From: DASSFG01 sp035547915
GTDB lineage: Bacteria > Planctomycetota > Planctomycetia > Pirellulales > JAICIG01
Assembly (NCBI GenBank): GCA_035547915.1
Contig: DASZTS010000023.1
Span: forward strand, 62,001-126,000
DNA: 64,000 bases
Reading direction: 5' to 3'
Below are positions 51,203-60,600 of this stretch, in pieces. Within the stretch, counting starts at the first letter, position 1; each line of letters opens with the position of its first letter. The notes under the pieces were generated by a model. The model was not told the origin of the DNA, did not search any database, and saw only the letters and a list, made by a program, of their open reading frames with translations. The position numbers were made by a program, and so were the translations under genes.

Positions 51203-53566
51203 ATGTATAGACGCTTGGCTGAGTTGGTCTCGCGGCGATGGCCCGTCGTCATCGTGCTCTGGCTCGCCGCGGCCGCGGGCGTGCGCTTCGCCGCGCCGCG
51301 TTGGGACGATGTGACCCGCGACGGCGACCTGGCCTATCTGCCCGCCGAGACCCCCAGCGCGCGCGGAGAAAAGCTGCTCCGCGAAGCATTTCCGAACCAT
51401 CGCTCCAAGAGCCAGATCGTGCTGGTTTGCGAGCGGGCTGATGGGCCGCTCAGCTCCAACGACTTGAGCGTGCTCCTGGATCTCTCGAAACGACTTGCGA
51501 CCGCCGAAGACGAAGGGCTGCCCGTGGTCGACGTCTGGTCGCCCTGGACGGAGGTGATCGGCAAGAAGCTCGTCAGCCACGATCGCCAGGCCGCGCTCAT
51601 CGTGCTCTTGATCCGCAACGAGTTCATGGCGGTCGACAACATCCGGGTGCTCAAGCGGTTGCAGGAACTGCTCGTCCTCGAACGCGAAGCGGCCGAGTTT
51701 CCCGCCGGCCTACGGCTCGAAGTTTCGGGATCGGCCGCTATCGGCGGCGACATGCTGACGGCCGCGCAAGAGAGCATCGCCAATACCGAGACGGCCACGA
51801 TCGTGCTCGTGGTTCTGATTCTGCTGCTCGTCTATCGAGCACCGGCGCTGATCGCCATTCCCATGATCACGATCGGCGTGGCGATCGTCGTGTCGCTCGG
51901 TCTGGTCGCCGCGCTGACCGAACACTGCCGCCTGCCGCGCATGCAACTGATCGGCGGGGCGCCCGCGGTGGAATGGCTCGATTTCCGAGTCTTCAAGACG
52001 ACCAAGATCTTCGTGGTCGTGATCTTGTTCGGTTGTGGCACCGATTTCTGCCTGTTCCTGATCGCGCGGTTCAAGGAGGAATTGCTGCGAGGGGTGGAAC
52101 GTGGACAGGCCGTGACGAACGCGCTGGCACACGTAGGCGAAGCGCTGGTCGGCAGCGCCATGACCACCATCCTAGGCCTGGGCACGATGCTGTTCGCCGA
52201 TTTCGGCAAGTATCGCAACAGCGGGCCGGCCATCGCCATCTGTTTGGCCGTGACGCTGGCCGCTTGTCTCACTTTGGCGCCCGCGCTCATGCGGGCCATG
52301 AGCCGCTTCGTCTTCTGGCCGTTCGCGCCCACCGCCAAGCCGGTCTCGCCAGGAACCGACGATGAGACGGGCCGCGAGAGCCGGTTGTGGCATCGCATCA
52401 GCCGAGGGATCTTGGCCAGGCCGGGTTCGATTCTCGTCGTGAGCTTGTTGGTGATGGCACCGCTAGCATACCGCGGTTGGAACGTCTCCGTCACGTATGA
52501 CTTGCTCGAAGAACTTCCCGCCGACCGTGCGAGCGTGGTCGGCACCAATCTGCTCAAGCGGCATTTCCCGGCCGGTGACATGGCGCCCATCACCGTCCTT
52601 GTCGAGCAGCCCGGTGCCGACTTCGAAGGCCGCGAGGGAACCAAGCAGATCGCCAACCTCACCAAGCTCTTGTACAACACGAGCGGCGTGGAAAGCGTCC
52701 GCAGCCTGACCGAGCCGCTGGGCGACAGGCCCGGTGCGATCCGGTTGGCCAAGCTGGCCGTGCTGCGACACCCGCGCACCAAGGCGCTGTACCTGGCACA
52801 GTCGCCCGAACTGGCGGGCCAGGTGACGCGGTTCGACGTGATCTCGCACTACGACCCGTTCTCGGTGCAAGCGATCGAACTGGTCGATCGCATCGACGAT
52901 CGGCTCCAGCAATTGACCGAGGACGAAACCTCGCCTTGGCATGGCGCGAATTTCACCTATACGGGCACTACTGCGGGGATCCGCGATCTGCGGGCCGTGA
53001 CGCTCAGCGACCAGGCCCTGATCCAACGCCTGGTGGTCATCGCCGTGCTCGGCGTGTTGATCGTTATCCTGCGGCGCCCGTTGATCTGCGCCTATCTGAT
53101 CGTGACCGTGCTGTTTAGCTATCTGGTGACGATCGGCGTCACGGAGTTGGTGTTCTCGAGCCTGTATGAACCGTTTACGGGGCTCGACTGGAAAGTGCCG
53201 ATCTTCCTGTTCGTCATTCTGACGGCGGTCGGCGAGGACTATAACATCTTCCTGGTGACGCGCGTGCTCGAGGAGCAACGCCGGCGTGGCCTGCTCGAAG
53301 GTTTGCGCGTGGCGGTCGTTCGCACCGGCGGCATCATCACCAGTTGCGGCGTCATCATGGCAGGCACCTTCATTTCGATGACGTTCGGCAGCCTGCGCGG
53401 CATCTTGGAACTCGGCTTTGCCCTAAGTCTCGGTGTGCTGCTCGACACGCTGGTCGTGCGCCCCGTACTCGTGCCGGCGTTCTTGGCCGTCCTCTATCAG
53501 TGGCGGCAGCTCGCGCCTCAGCCCGTCTTGGAGCCGCCGGACCGCGAATGGGTCGGCGGAAGCTAG
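51203..53566 (+). CDS. MMPL/RND-family transporter
   Basis: The 787-residue protein has the duplicated MMPL layout: one N-terminal helix, an extracytoplasmic domain of about 160 residues, then a block of five to six helices (TIVLVVLILLLVYRAPALI, IFVVVILFGCGTDFCLFLIA). The whole is repeated in the second half (VVIAVLGVLIVILRRPLIC, FLFVILTAVGEDYNIFLVTR). The GTDFCLF and GEDYNIF motifs carry the proton-relay Asp residues of MMPL proteins. Family members export lipids or other hydrophobic molecules. The N-terminus at 51203 is compact and fits. Confidence 0.92.
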   Translation: MYRRLAELVSRRWPVVIVLWLAAAAGVRFAAPRWDDVTRDGDLAYLPAETPSARGEKLLREAFPNHRSKSQIVLVCERADGPLSSNDLSVLLDLSKRLATAEDEGLPVVDVWSPWTEVIGKKLVSHDRQAALIVLLIRNEFMAVDNIRVLKRLQELLVLEREAAEFPAGLRLEVSGSAAIGGDMLTAAQESIANTETATIVLVVLILLLVYRAPALIAIPMITIGVAIVVSLGLVAALTEHCRLPRMQLIGGAPAVEWLDFRVFKTTKIFVVVILFGCGTDFCLFLIARFKEELLRGVERGQAVTNALAHVGEALVGSAMTTILGLGTMLFADFGKYRNSGPAIAICLAVTLAACLTLAPALMRAMSRFVFWPFAPTAKPVSPGTDDETGRESRLWHRISRGILARPGSILVVSLLVMAPLAYRGWNVSVTYDLLEELPADRASVVGTNLLKRHFPAGDMAPITVLVEQPGADFEGREGTKQIANLTKLLYNTSGVESVRSLTEPLGDRPGAIRLAKLAVLRHPRTKALYLAQSPELAGQVTRFDVISHYDPFSVQAIELVDRIDDRLQQLTEDETSPWHGANFTYTGTTAGIRDLRAVTLSDQALIQRLVVIAVLGVLIVILRRPLICAYLIVTVLFSYLVTIGVTELVFSSLYEPFTGLDWKVPIFLFVILTAVGEDYNIFLVTRVLEEQRRRGLLEGLRVAVVRTGGIITSCGVIMAGTFISMTFGSLRGILELGFALSLGVLLDTLVVRPVLVPAFLAVLYQWRQLAPQPVLEPPDREWVGGS

Positions 53567-53639
53567 CGCGATCTGACGGATCGCCCGTTGCCGGAGGGGC
53601 CCCTGACTTTTCACAAGTTAAAAACCCAAACGAATTTAG

Positions 53640-53668
53640 TTGCTCGCGCTGACAAATTCCGTTACGAT
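53640..53668 (+). promoter_or_regulatory. possible promoter for the small secreted protein
   Basis: TTGCTC (53640-53645), 17 bases, TACGAT (53663-53668). The predicted start near 53675 leaves about 59 bases of leader before 53734. Confidence 0.4.
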
Positions 53669-53733
53669 GAAATCGGTTTTGCCGATCCTGTTCCGCCTCG
53701 CCGCGGATCACGTCCCGGACCTTTCCTTATTGT

Positions 53734-54135
53734 ATGACCGCCGGCGAACATTCGCTGATTGGCCGTTCGTGCTGGACGAGTCTCATGCTCGCCGTCGCCA
53801 CGGTTGCATTGGCAGCTTCGGATGTTCGCAAGGCCACCGCAAGCTGCGGTGATTACGTGCTGGTGAACGGACATACGAAAGGTAGCCACGCGGTTACTGA
53901 CCACAGCCGTTCGCTGCCCGTCGTACCGATCTGCCACGGTCCGAACTGCCACGACAGAGCGCCACTCTCCGTGCCGCCCACCAAGGGCCTGCCCAACTCA
54001 CCGCCGGTCGACGCGGCTTACTGCCAACAGACGGATCGTTTGGCGGAGCCGTCGTTGTCGGACGAACTCTTCGAGCGCCCCGTATTGTGCTCTGAGAACC
54101 ATTTTCTGCCGCTATTGCGGCCACCCTGCTGCTGA
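53734..54135 (+). CDS. small secreted Cys-containing planctomycete-type protein
   Basis: The 133-residue protein has a signal peptide (CWTSLMLAVATVALAAS) followed by ASCGDYVLVNGHTKG and a CHGPNCHDRAPLSVPP segment. This combination of CGDYV plus C-x-GPNC followed by prolines recurs, as I recall, in uncharacterised secreted planctomycete proteins. Six or so cysteines in the mature part may form disulfides. No function can be assigned. It lies upstream of the pseudopilin-like gene on the same strand. Confidence 0.65.
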   Translation: MTAGEHSLIGRSCWTSLMLAVATVALAASDVRKATASCGDYVLVNGHTKGSHAVTDHSRSLPVVPICHGPNCHDRAPLSVPPTKGLPNSPPVDAAYCQQTDRLAEPSLSDELFERPVLCSENHFLPLLRPPCC

Positions 54136-54401
54136 GCAGCCGGCGGCACGAGACCGGAATCGAGTGTCCTGACTCGTGGAGAGCTTACTCGTTGCCGCAA
54201 TGCCCTAATGTCCTTGGAAAACGCCGCTGACGAGGGCGCGGCCCGCGCAGCCAAACCTACTCGGCGGTCACGGCGTTGCGATGGATCGGCGCTTCCGTGG
54301 GGCTCGTGGGGACATCCGATTATCAAGGCTCACGGCCCTGTGCCAGCCAGCATCGGTCATCTCAATCATTCATTCGGTATCGAAAAAGAAAGGCAAGGTA
54401 T

Positions 54402-55454
54402 ATGCCACGTCATCGAAACGGTTTTACTCTGGTGGAACTCCTCGTCGTCATCGCGATCATCGGCATTCTGGTGGCCCTGCTACTCCCTGCCGTGCAGGCC
54501 GCACGCGAATCGGGCCGCCGCACCCAATGCGTAAACAACCTCAAGCAGATCGGCATCGGCATCCAGAATTATCACGACATCAACAAGCGATTGATGTTTG
54601 GCAAGGGCCCCAGTTACGCGTTCCCGGCAGGCACTCCGGCCTACGCACGCTGGTCGCAGCACGCCATGCTGTTGCCCTACATTGAGCAGCAGGCGTTGTA
54701 CAACACCCTCGATTTTCGATATCCGCCCGCGACACCCGGAATGGGTGGCGTTGTGGCCTTCATGCCCGCTTACGCCAATCCGGGCGGACAGAACAACGTT
54801 GCTTGCACCTACCAGGTGCCCGGCTTCTTATGCCCCTCGGACGGCTCCTCGCCCGATCCGAACTGGCCCGGGCAGAATAATTACGTGGCGAACCAGGGAA
54901 GCTGGCTCTGCGATCGGCTCACCACGACCGACCCCAATGCCATCGTCTCGCCCAACGAGGTGCAGACGGGCGTCTTCGCCTACCTGAGCGCGGTACCCTT
55001 CGCCGACATCAAGGACGGGTTGAGCAATACGGCCCTGTTCTGCGAGAAGCTGCGCGGCACCGGTTCGCCCAATCCTCAGACCGACCTGTTCGTCGTCAAC
55101 GGTGCCGCCATCACCTCGTTGGCGCAGATGTGGCAGACGTGCACCAACATCAACCCGGCGACGGCAACCCCGTTGACCAGCAAATGGGGTTATAGCTGGT
55201 GTATGGGTGAGAATTGCTGCACCGAGTACAACCACGTGGCGGCGCCCAACTCATACAGTTGCGGCGGTACCGGCTACGCGGGGACGATGAGCAACATGCC
55301 GATGCAGGTATCGCCCAGCAGCTACCATCCGAACGGCGTCAATCTCTGCATGGTCGACGGCTCGGTCAAGTTCATCAATGAGACGATTGATCTGTTGACC
55401 TGGCAAGGCGTGGGCACCCGTAAGGGAGGCGAGGCTTACAACCTACCCCAGTGA
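54402..55454 (+). CDS. DUF1559 pseudopilin-like secreted protein
   Basis: The 350-residue protein has a type IV prepilin-type N-terminus: short basic leader MPRHRNG cleaved before FTLVELLVVIAIIGILVALL, with Glu5 of the mature form. The DUF1559 domain follows (NLKQIGIGIQNYHD, FLCPSDGSSPDPN, SNTALFCEKL) and ends with SSYHPNGVNLCMVDGSVKFI. DUF1559 proteins occur in tens to hundreds of copies per planctomycete genome, probably as surface pseudopilins. The 42-codon extension upstream of this ATG lacks leader character. The stop overlaps the next gene's GTG. Confidence 0.95.
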   Translation: MPRHRNGFTLVELLVVIAIIGILVALLLPAVQAARESGRRTQCVNNLKQIGIGIQNYHDINKRLMFGKGPSYAFPAGTPAYARWSQHAMLLPYIEQQALYNTLDFRYPPATPGMGGVVAFMPAYANPGGQNNVACTYQVPGFLCPSDGSSPDPNWPGQNNYVANQGSWLCDRLTTTDPNAIVSPNEVQTGVFAYLSAVPFADIKDGLSNTALFCEKLRGTGSPNPQTDLFVVNGAAITSLAQMWQTCTNINPATATPLTSKWGYSWCMGENCCTEYNHVAAPNSYSCGGTGYAGTMSNMPMQVSPSSYHPNGVNLCMVDGSVKFINETIDLLTWQGVGTRKGGEAYNLPQ

Positions 55455-56002
55455 GGTCGTATCGCACGATAGCCATGAACGGACAGATGCCGCCCCAGAT
55501 CGGATCCGTAACGAATCGGCCGAGCGCGGTGCGACGGCTACTGATGCTGTTTGCCTTGTTGCCTTGCGCCACGGCGTGCAACCGATCGGCACCTACGGGT
55601 TACGAGCGTTACGTGCCCGACGCGGCACGAGCGCAAGAGGCCCTCGATCTGGTGCTCGGTGCCTGGAAGAACGGTGAACCGGCCGGGGAGCTCAAGTTGA
55701 ATTCACCGGACGTCACGATCCAGGTGGCCGATGCGACGCGCCGACCGGGGCAACGGCTAGTCGATTACGAACTGCTGGGCGAGATCTCCGGCGAGGGGCC
55801 GCGTACCTTCGCGGTGCGGCTCAAGCTCGATAACCCGAAGGCCGAGCGCGAGGTCCGTTACTACTTGGTGGGCATCGATCCGTTGTGGGTGTTTCGCCAA
55901 GAAGACTACGATGCCCTGATTCACTGGGATGCTTGCGCGCCCGACGAGCAAGAGGCACGAGAGACGACTTCGGTTGTGCGAGTAAACGGATCGATCGAGT
56001 AG
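55451..56002 (+). CDS. small lipoprotein, paralogue of the lipoprotein at 62.0 kb
   Basis: The 183-residue protein has a hydrophobic signal with lipobox-like ATAC (LFALLPCATAC). The mature part (VLGAWKNGEPAGELKLNSP, GQRLVDYELLGEIS, RTFAVRLKLDN, VRYYLVGIDPLWVFRQEDY) aligns by eye with the product at 62045-62446. The GTG start overlaps the DUF1559 stop by 4 bases; an ATG at 55475 is an alternative. It lies 3 bases before the metal-efflux adaptor, so it belongs to that operon. Function unknown; it is possibly an accessory of the pump. Confidence 0.75.
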   Translation: MRSYRTIAMNGQMPPQIGSVTNRPSAVRRLLMLFALLPCATACNRSAPTGYERYVPDAARAQEALDLVLGAWKNGEPAGELKLNSPDVTIQVADATRRPGQRLVDYELLGEISGEGPRTFAVRLKLDNPKAEREVRYYLVGIDPLWVFRQEDYDALIHWDACAPDEQEARETTSVVRVNGSIE

Positions 56003-56005
56003 GTC

Positions 56006-57637
56006 ATGTTGCGCGAAGCAAAGCCTCGAGGCGGCCGACTGGCCATCCTGCTGCATAGCTTGTGGGACGGCTCGCGGTGGGCTTGGCGTGTCGTGCGAGT
56101 AAGGCTGCGGTTTTTCTTCGTGTTGCTGGCCGGCTTTCTCATCGTGGGCCAGTGGAGCGTGCTGCGCAATTATTGGGACACGCTCACGATGGCCCGTGCC
56201 AAGCGGCCCGCGCTGGGCGGCGTATCAGGCGAGATCGAATACTTCTGCCCAATGTGCCCGGGAGTTGTCTCGGTCTGGCCGACCAATTGCTCGGTCTGCA
56301 ACATGCCGCTCGTGCGGCGCAAACGGGGCGACGCCGTGCAGCTTCCCGACGGTGTGTTGGCGCGGATGCAACTTTCGCCCTATCGCGTTCACCTGGCCGG
56401 AATTCAGACGGCACGGGTCGATTACCAACCACTGGCGCGAGAGATCTTGGCGCGTGGTACGGTGGTGCGCGGCAGCGGGCTGGATCAAGAATCGGGCCAG
56501 GCGCCGAACGCGGCGGATGAGGATTCGGCGAGCGACTCGCACACGTCGGTGGGGAAGGGGTCCAGCGATGGGATGAGTTCCATCGCCGCGGAAATCGACC
56601 AACGCGACCTGCGCCTGGTGGCCCCGGGGATGTCAGCCGTTGTGGCGGCAGATATTGAATTGCCGGGCGAACCTGCCGACGGTCGCGTGTCGCGCATCGT
56701 TCCCGAGGTTGCGCCGGACACGCGCCGCGTGAAGATCGAGATCGTCCTTAACGAAGCGCGGCCAGATTTTTGGCCCGGTATGCCGGTGAACGTGCATCTG
56801 CGCCGACTGGTGGCCGAGCTTGAACCGTTCTGCTCGCAGGCGGACGACCCTCCGGCACTGGTCGAAGGCGAACCGCGCACACTGTACACCTGCCTGGAAC
56901 ATCCTCACGTGCTCCGCGACAGGCGGGAGCGCTGCCCGGAGGATGACCATCTACTGATGGATCGGCCACTCACCGATCTGGAACGGGTCGGGTGGTGGTG
57001 TCCGATGCATCCCGAAGTCACGACCAACGAACGCGGGCACGTGTGCGAGGAGTGCCACGGTATGAAGCTGGTGCCACGCATCGTGCGGTATCGACCGGCG
57101 GGTGCGGTCTTGGCCGTTCCGGACACCGCGATCGTCGACCTGGGTGATCGGCGCGTGGCCTATGTCGAGCGGATGCCCGGTATGTTCGATGCGGTCGAGG
57201 TCGTCGTCGGCCCCCGCGCCGGCAGCTATTATCCGGTCGTCCGCGGACTCGAACCGGGCCAGCGCGTGGCGGCGGCCGGTGCCTTCCTGCTCGATGCCGA
57301 AACCCGCCTGAACCCCAGCGTCGCGGCCAGCTATTTCGGTGCCTCTCTGGCGAGTTCTTCGCCGCACGGCGAAAGCGGCACACCGCACCAGCACGAATCG
57401 ACGGAAACCGCGGAGGTTCGTGCCGAGCTGGATAAGCTGCCGGCGGAAGAACGGGCGTCTGTCATGCGGCAGAAAGTCTGTCCCGTCACCGGCATGTTGC
57501 TCGGGTCGATGGGCGCGCCGGTGAAGATAGACTTATCTGGCCGGCCCGTCTGGCTCTGTTGTGAAGGTTGTGCGGCGGTGGCGACGGAGGACACCGCAAA
57601 GACGCTCGCGAAATTGCCACCCTTGTCGAAGCCGTAG
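56006..57637 (+). CDS. CusB-type efflux adaptor with multiple metal-binding modules but no helical hairpin
   Basis: The 543-residue protein is anchored by a membrane helix (about 34-52). It has three heavy-metal-binding-domain copies: EYFCPMCPGVV (79-104), a degenerate YTCLEHPHVL (294-318) and WWCPMHPEVTT (330-357). A beta-barrel segment (about 195-267, DLRLVAPGMSAVVAADIEL to GMPVNVHL) and a membrane-proximal domain (AVPDTAIVDLGDRRVAYVE) follow, with a C-terminal YHS-like cysteine module (VCPVTGM, WLCCEGC). Where CusB/CzcB proteins have lipoyl and helical-hairpin domains, this one has about 35 Ser/Asp/Gly-rich residues (158-193). It lies 9 bases before the pump gene. Confidence 0.85.
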   Translation: MLREAKPRGGRLAILLHSLWDGSRWAWRVVRVRLRFFFVLLAGFLIVGQWSVLRNYWDTLTMARAKRPALGGVSGEIEYFCPMCPGVVSVWPTNCSVCNMPLVRRKRGDAVQLPDGVLARMQLSPYRVHLAGIQTARVDYQPLAREILARGTVVRGSGLDQESGQAPNAADEDSASDSHTSVGKGSSDGMSSIAAEIDQRDLRLVAPGMSAVVAADIELPGEPADGRVSRIVPEVAPDTRRVKIEIVLNEARPDFWPGMPVNVHLRRLVAELEPFCSQADDPPALVEGEPRTLYTCLEHPHVLRDRRERCPEDDHLLMDRPLTDLERVGWWCPMHPEVTTNERGHVCEECHGMKLVPRIVRYRPAGAVLAVPDTAIVDLGDRRVAYVERMPGMFDAVEVVVGPRAGSYYPVVRGLEPGQRVAAAGAFLLDAETRLNPSVAASYFGASLASSSPHGESGTPHQHESTETAEVRAELDKLPAEERASVMRQKVCPVTGMLLGSMGAPVKIDLSGRPVWLCCEGCAAVATEDTAKTLAKLPPLSKP

Positions 57638-57646
57638 GCCGAGCCC

Positions 57647-60600
57647 ATGATCGACCGCATCATCGAGCTCTCGATTCGGCACCGCGCGGCGGTGATCGCG
57701 GCGGCGGGCGTGCTCGCCCTGGTCGGCATCTACGCGGCATATCACACGCCGATGGACGCCATACCCGATGTCTCGGAAGACCAGGTGATCGTCTTTGCCG
57801 ACTGGCCCGGCCATAGCCCGCGCGAGATCGAAGACCAGGTTACCTACCCGCTGTCGACGCATTTGCAGGGCCTGCCCGGTGTGCGGGTCGTTCGCTCGTC
57901 GAGCGAGTTCAACTTCGCGTCGATCAGTGTCATCCTGCAAGACGGGGCCGATTTCTATTTCGTGCGCGACGAGATCGGCGAACGGGTCTCGCGCGCCCGC
58001 GAGTATTTGCCCGACGGTGTCTCGGCCTATGTGGCGCCCGACGGCGCCGCGACGGGCCAGATATTCTGGTACGCGCTGGCGGGTTCGGGATACGATCTGG
58101 GCCGGCTGCGGTCGATCCAGGATTGGTATGTGCGCGGCCAACTCGCCGCCGTGCCCGGCGTGGCCGAGGTGGCCACCGTCGGTGGCCGTGTCGTCGAGTA
58201 TCAGGTCGAACTCGATCCCCACCGCTTGAGCGAGGCCGGGCTGACACCGGGTATGGTTACCCGGGCCGTGGCCGAAGCCAATGCATCGGTGGGAGGCCAG
58301 GTCGTCGAGAAAGCGAACGCCGAATACATCGTGCGTGGCGTGGGCTGGTTGGGCGCACGGCCGCCGACCGAAGCAGGGGACTCGCCGGACGTCGACTCGG
58401 CTGATGAATCACAACGTATCCGCCATGACCTGGAGCAGGTCGTCCTCACCCCGCCCGGCCGACCAGCTATCCGGCTGGGCGAAGTGGCGGTGGTGTCGAT
58501 CGGCTCCCGCTTCCGCCGCGGCGTGTTGGAGATGCACGGCGACGAAGCGGTTGGCGGCGTGGTACTCATGCGTTACGGCGAGAATCCCCTGGAGGTGACC
58601 CGCCGCCTGCGCGCGAAAATCAGCGAGCTGTCCGTCGGTCTACCCCCCGGGGTGCGCATCGTGCCCGCCTACGATCGCACGCCGCTGATCACCGGTGCTG
58701 TGGGCACCGTGCGCGGCGCGCTGGCCGAGGCGATTGTCACGGCCAGTTTGTGCGTGTTGGCGGTACTGTTGCACTTCCGGACGTCTCTGGTGATCGCGAT
58801 CACCTTGCCGTTGGCGGCACTATCGTCGTTCGTCGCCATGTGGCTCCTGCGTCGGCTGGGGATCGCCGACATCCAGACCAACATCATGTCGCTGGCCGGC
58901 ATTGTCGTGTCGATCGGCGTGCTGGTCGATTCGTCGATCGTGATGGCCGAGAACGTTATGCACACGCTCCGCAGCCATTTTGGCGACCGGCCCGTGCGCG
59001 GCGACGTTCGTCGGTTGGTGTTGCCGGCCTGCCGCATGGTGGGTCGACCGATCTTCTTCTCGGTCGCCATCATGCTCATCAGCTTCCTGCCGGTGTTCTG
59101 CCTGGGCGGCATGCAAGGCAAGATGTTTCGTCCGTTGGCGTTTACCAAGTCGCTGGCGATGCTGGCCGTCGCCGTGCTGTCGATCACGCTCGTGCCGGCG
59201 CTGGCGACGGTTTTCATTCGCGGCCGATTGCACGACGAACGACGTAGCTGGTTGGTGCGCAGTTTTGCCGACGTCTATCAACCGGTGCTCGATTACTGCC
59301 TGACCCGCCCCGCACCGCTCGTGTGGCTGTTGGCGGCAACGTTTCTGGCCGGCTGTGCTCCGCTGGGCCAAGAGGGCGTGTTGTTGACGGTGCTGTTCGT
59401 TTTTATCGTTCTTCTCGGGGCTATCACGCGCACCTGGCGGGCTGCCGCCGCCTGCACGCTCAGCCTGGCCGTCGTCGCCTTGGCGGCGCAGCAGGGCATG
59501 CGGCCTCTGCTTTGGCAGAAGACGCCGCCGCTGAACGAAGGAATGGTGATGGACATGCCCATCACCGTGCCTCGCGCATCGATCACCGAGGCCGCCGACG
59601 ATCTCAAGGCCCGCGACATGGTGCTCTGCCGGTTCCCGGAAGTGGCCATGGTGATGGGGAAGGCGGGCCGTGCCGAGACACCCACCGATCCCGCCCCGGT
59701 CGACATGATCGAGACGATGGTCGAGTTCCGGCCGAACGAACTCTGGCCGAAGCGCAAATTGACCGAGCGCGACGCCCGGCGTCAGACGAAGGCGGTGCTG
59801 GAGGCACTCGTTGCCGCGGAGCTTATCGAGCGACCGACGGACGACGCGTCCGAGAGCCAACTCATCGACACGGCGACCGCCGAAGGGTTGTTACGGTTCG
59901 ACGGGTTGATGCGCGAATATGCCTACCTGCAAAACGTCGAGTTCGAAGATTCGTTGCCGCAACGGTTGGTGAAGTGGTTGACCGAGAGCCTGATTGCTCG
60001 GCTCGAGCAGCAAGGTGCCCTGGAGCGCGCGCCGACCGACGGCGAACGGGCGCAAGTGGCCCAAGGCCTGGTGTCACACGTCGATCACCACCTGGCGGCG
60101 AGTCCCGCGCTCGACGATGTCACGCTGTTGGCCCGGCATGCGGGACATACGCTCGTCCATTTGGGTCTGATCAGGCCGGGTGCCGAACTCTTCGATGACC
60201 AGCCTCCATCGTGGCAACGGGCGTGGGAGCTGGCAACGGGCGCGCTCGGTAAGGCGCCGGAGACGTTCTTTACGCGCCTGACGGCCGATGTACGCGCACG
60301 TTACGATGCGGCCTGGCGCGAACACACGTGGAACCTGAATACCGCCTTATTCACCCGCGGGTGCGAGAGTTATACGCGTGTGGCCCTGGAAGAAGTGCTG
60401 GCCCGAGTAACGGTGCGCGACGCGCAGCTCAGCGATTACCTGGCACAAGTCGGCCGTTTTCGGTCGCGGCCGCCGACGCGGCATCACCATCATCAGGCCG
60501 TCGGCCGCCCGATGAACATGGCGCCGCCGCCCGACGTTGCTCCGCAGCCGAAGCTGAAGGAGGTGCAAGAGCGCCTGGCGGCGGCCATGCAGCGACGTGC

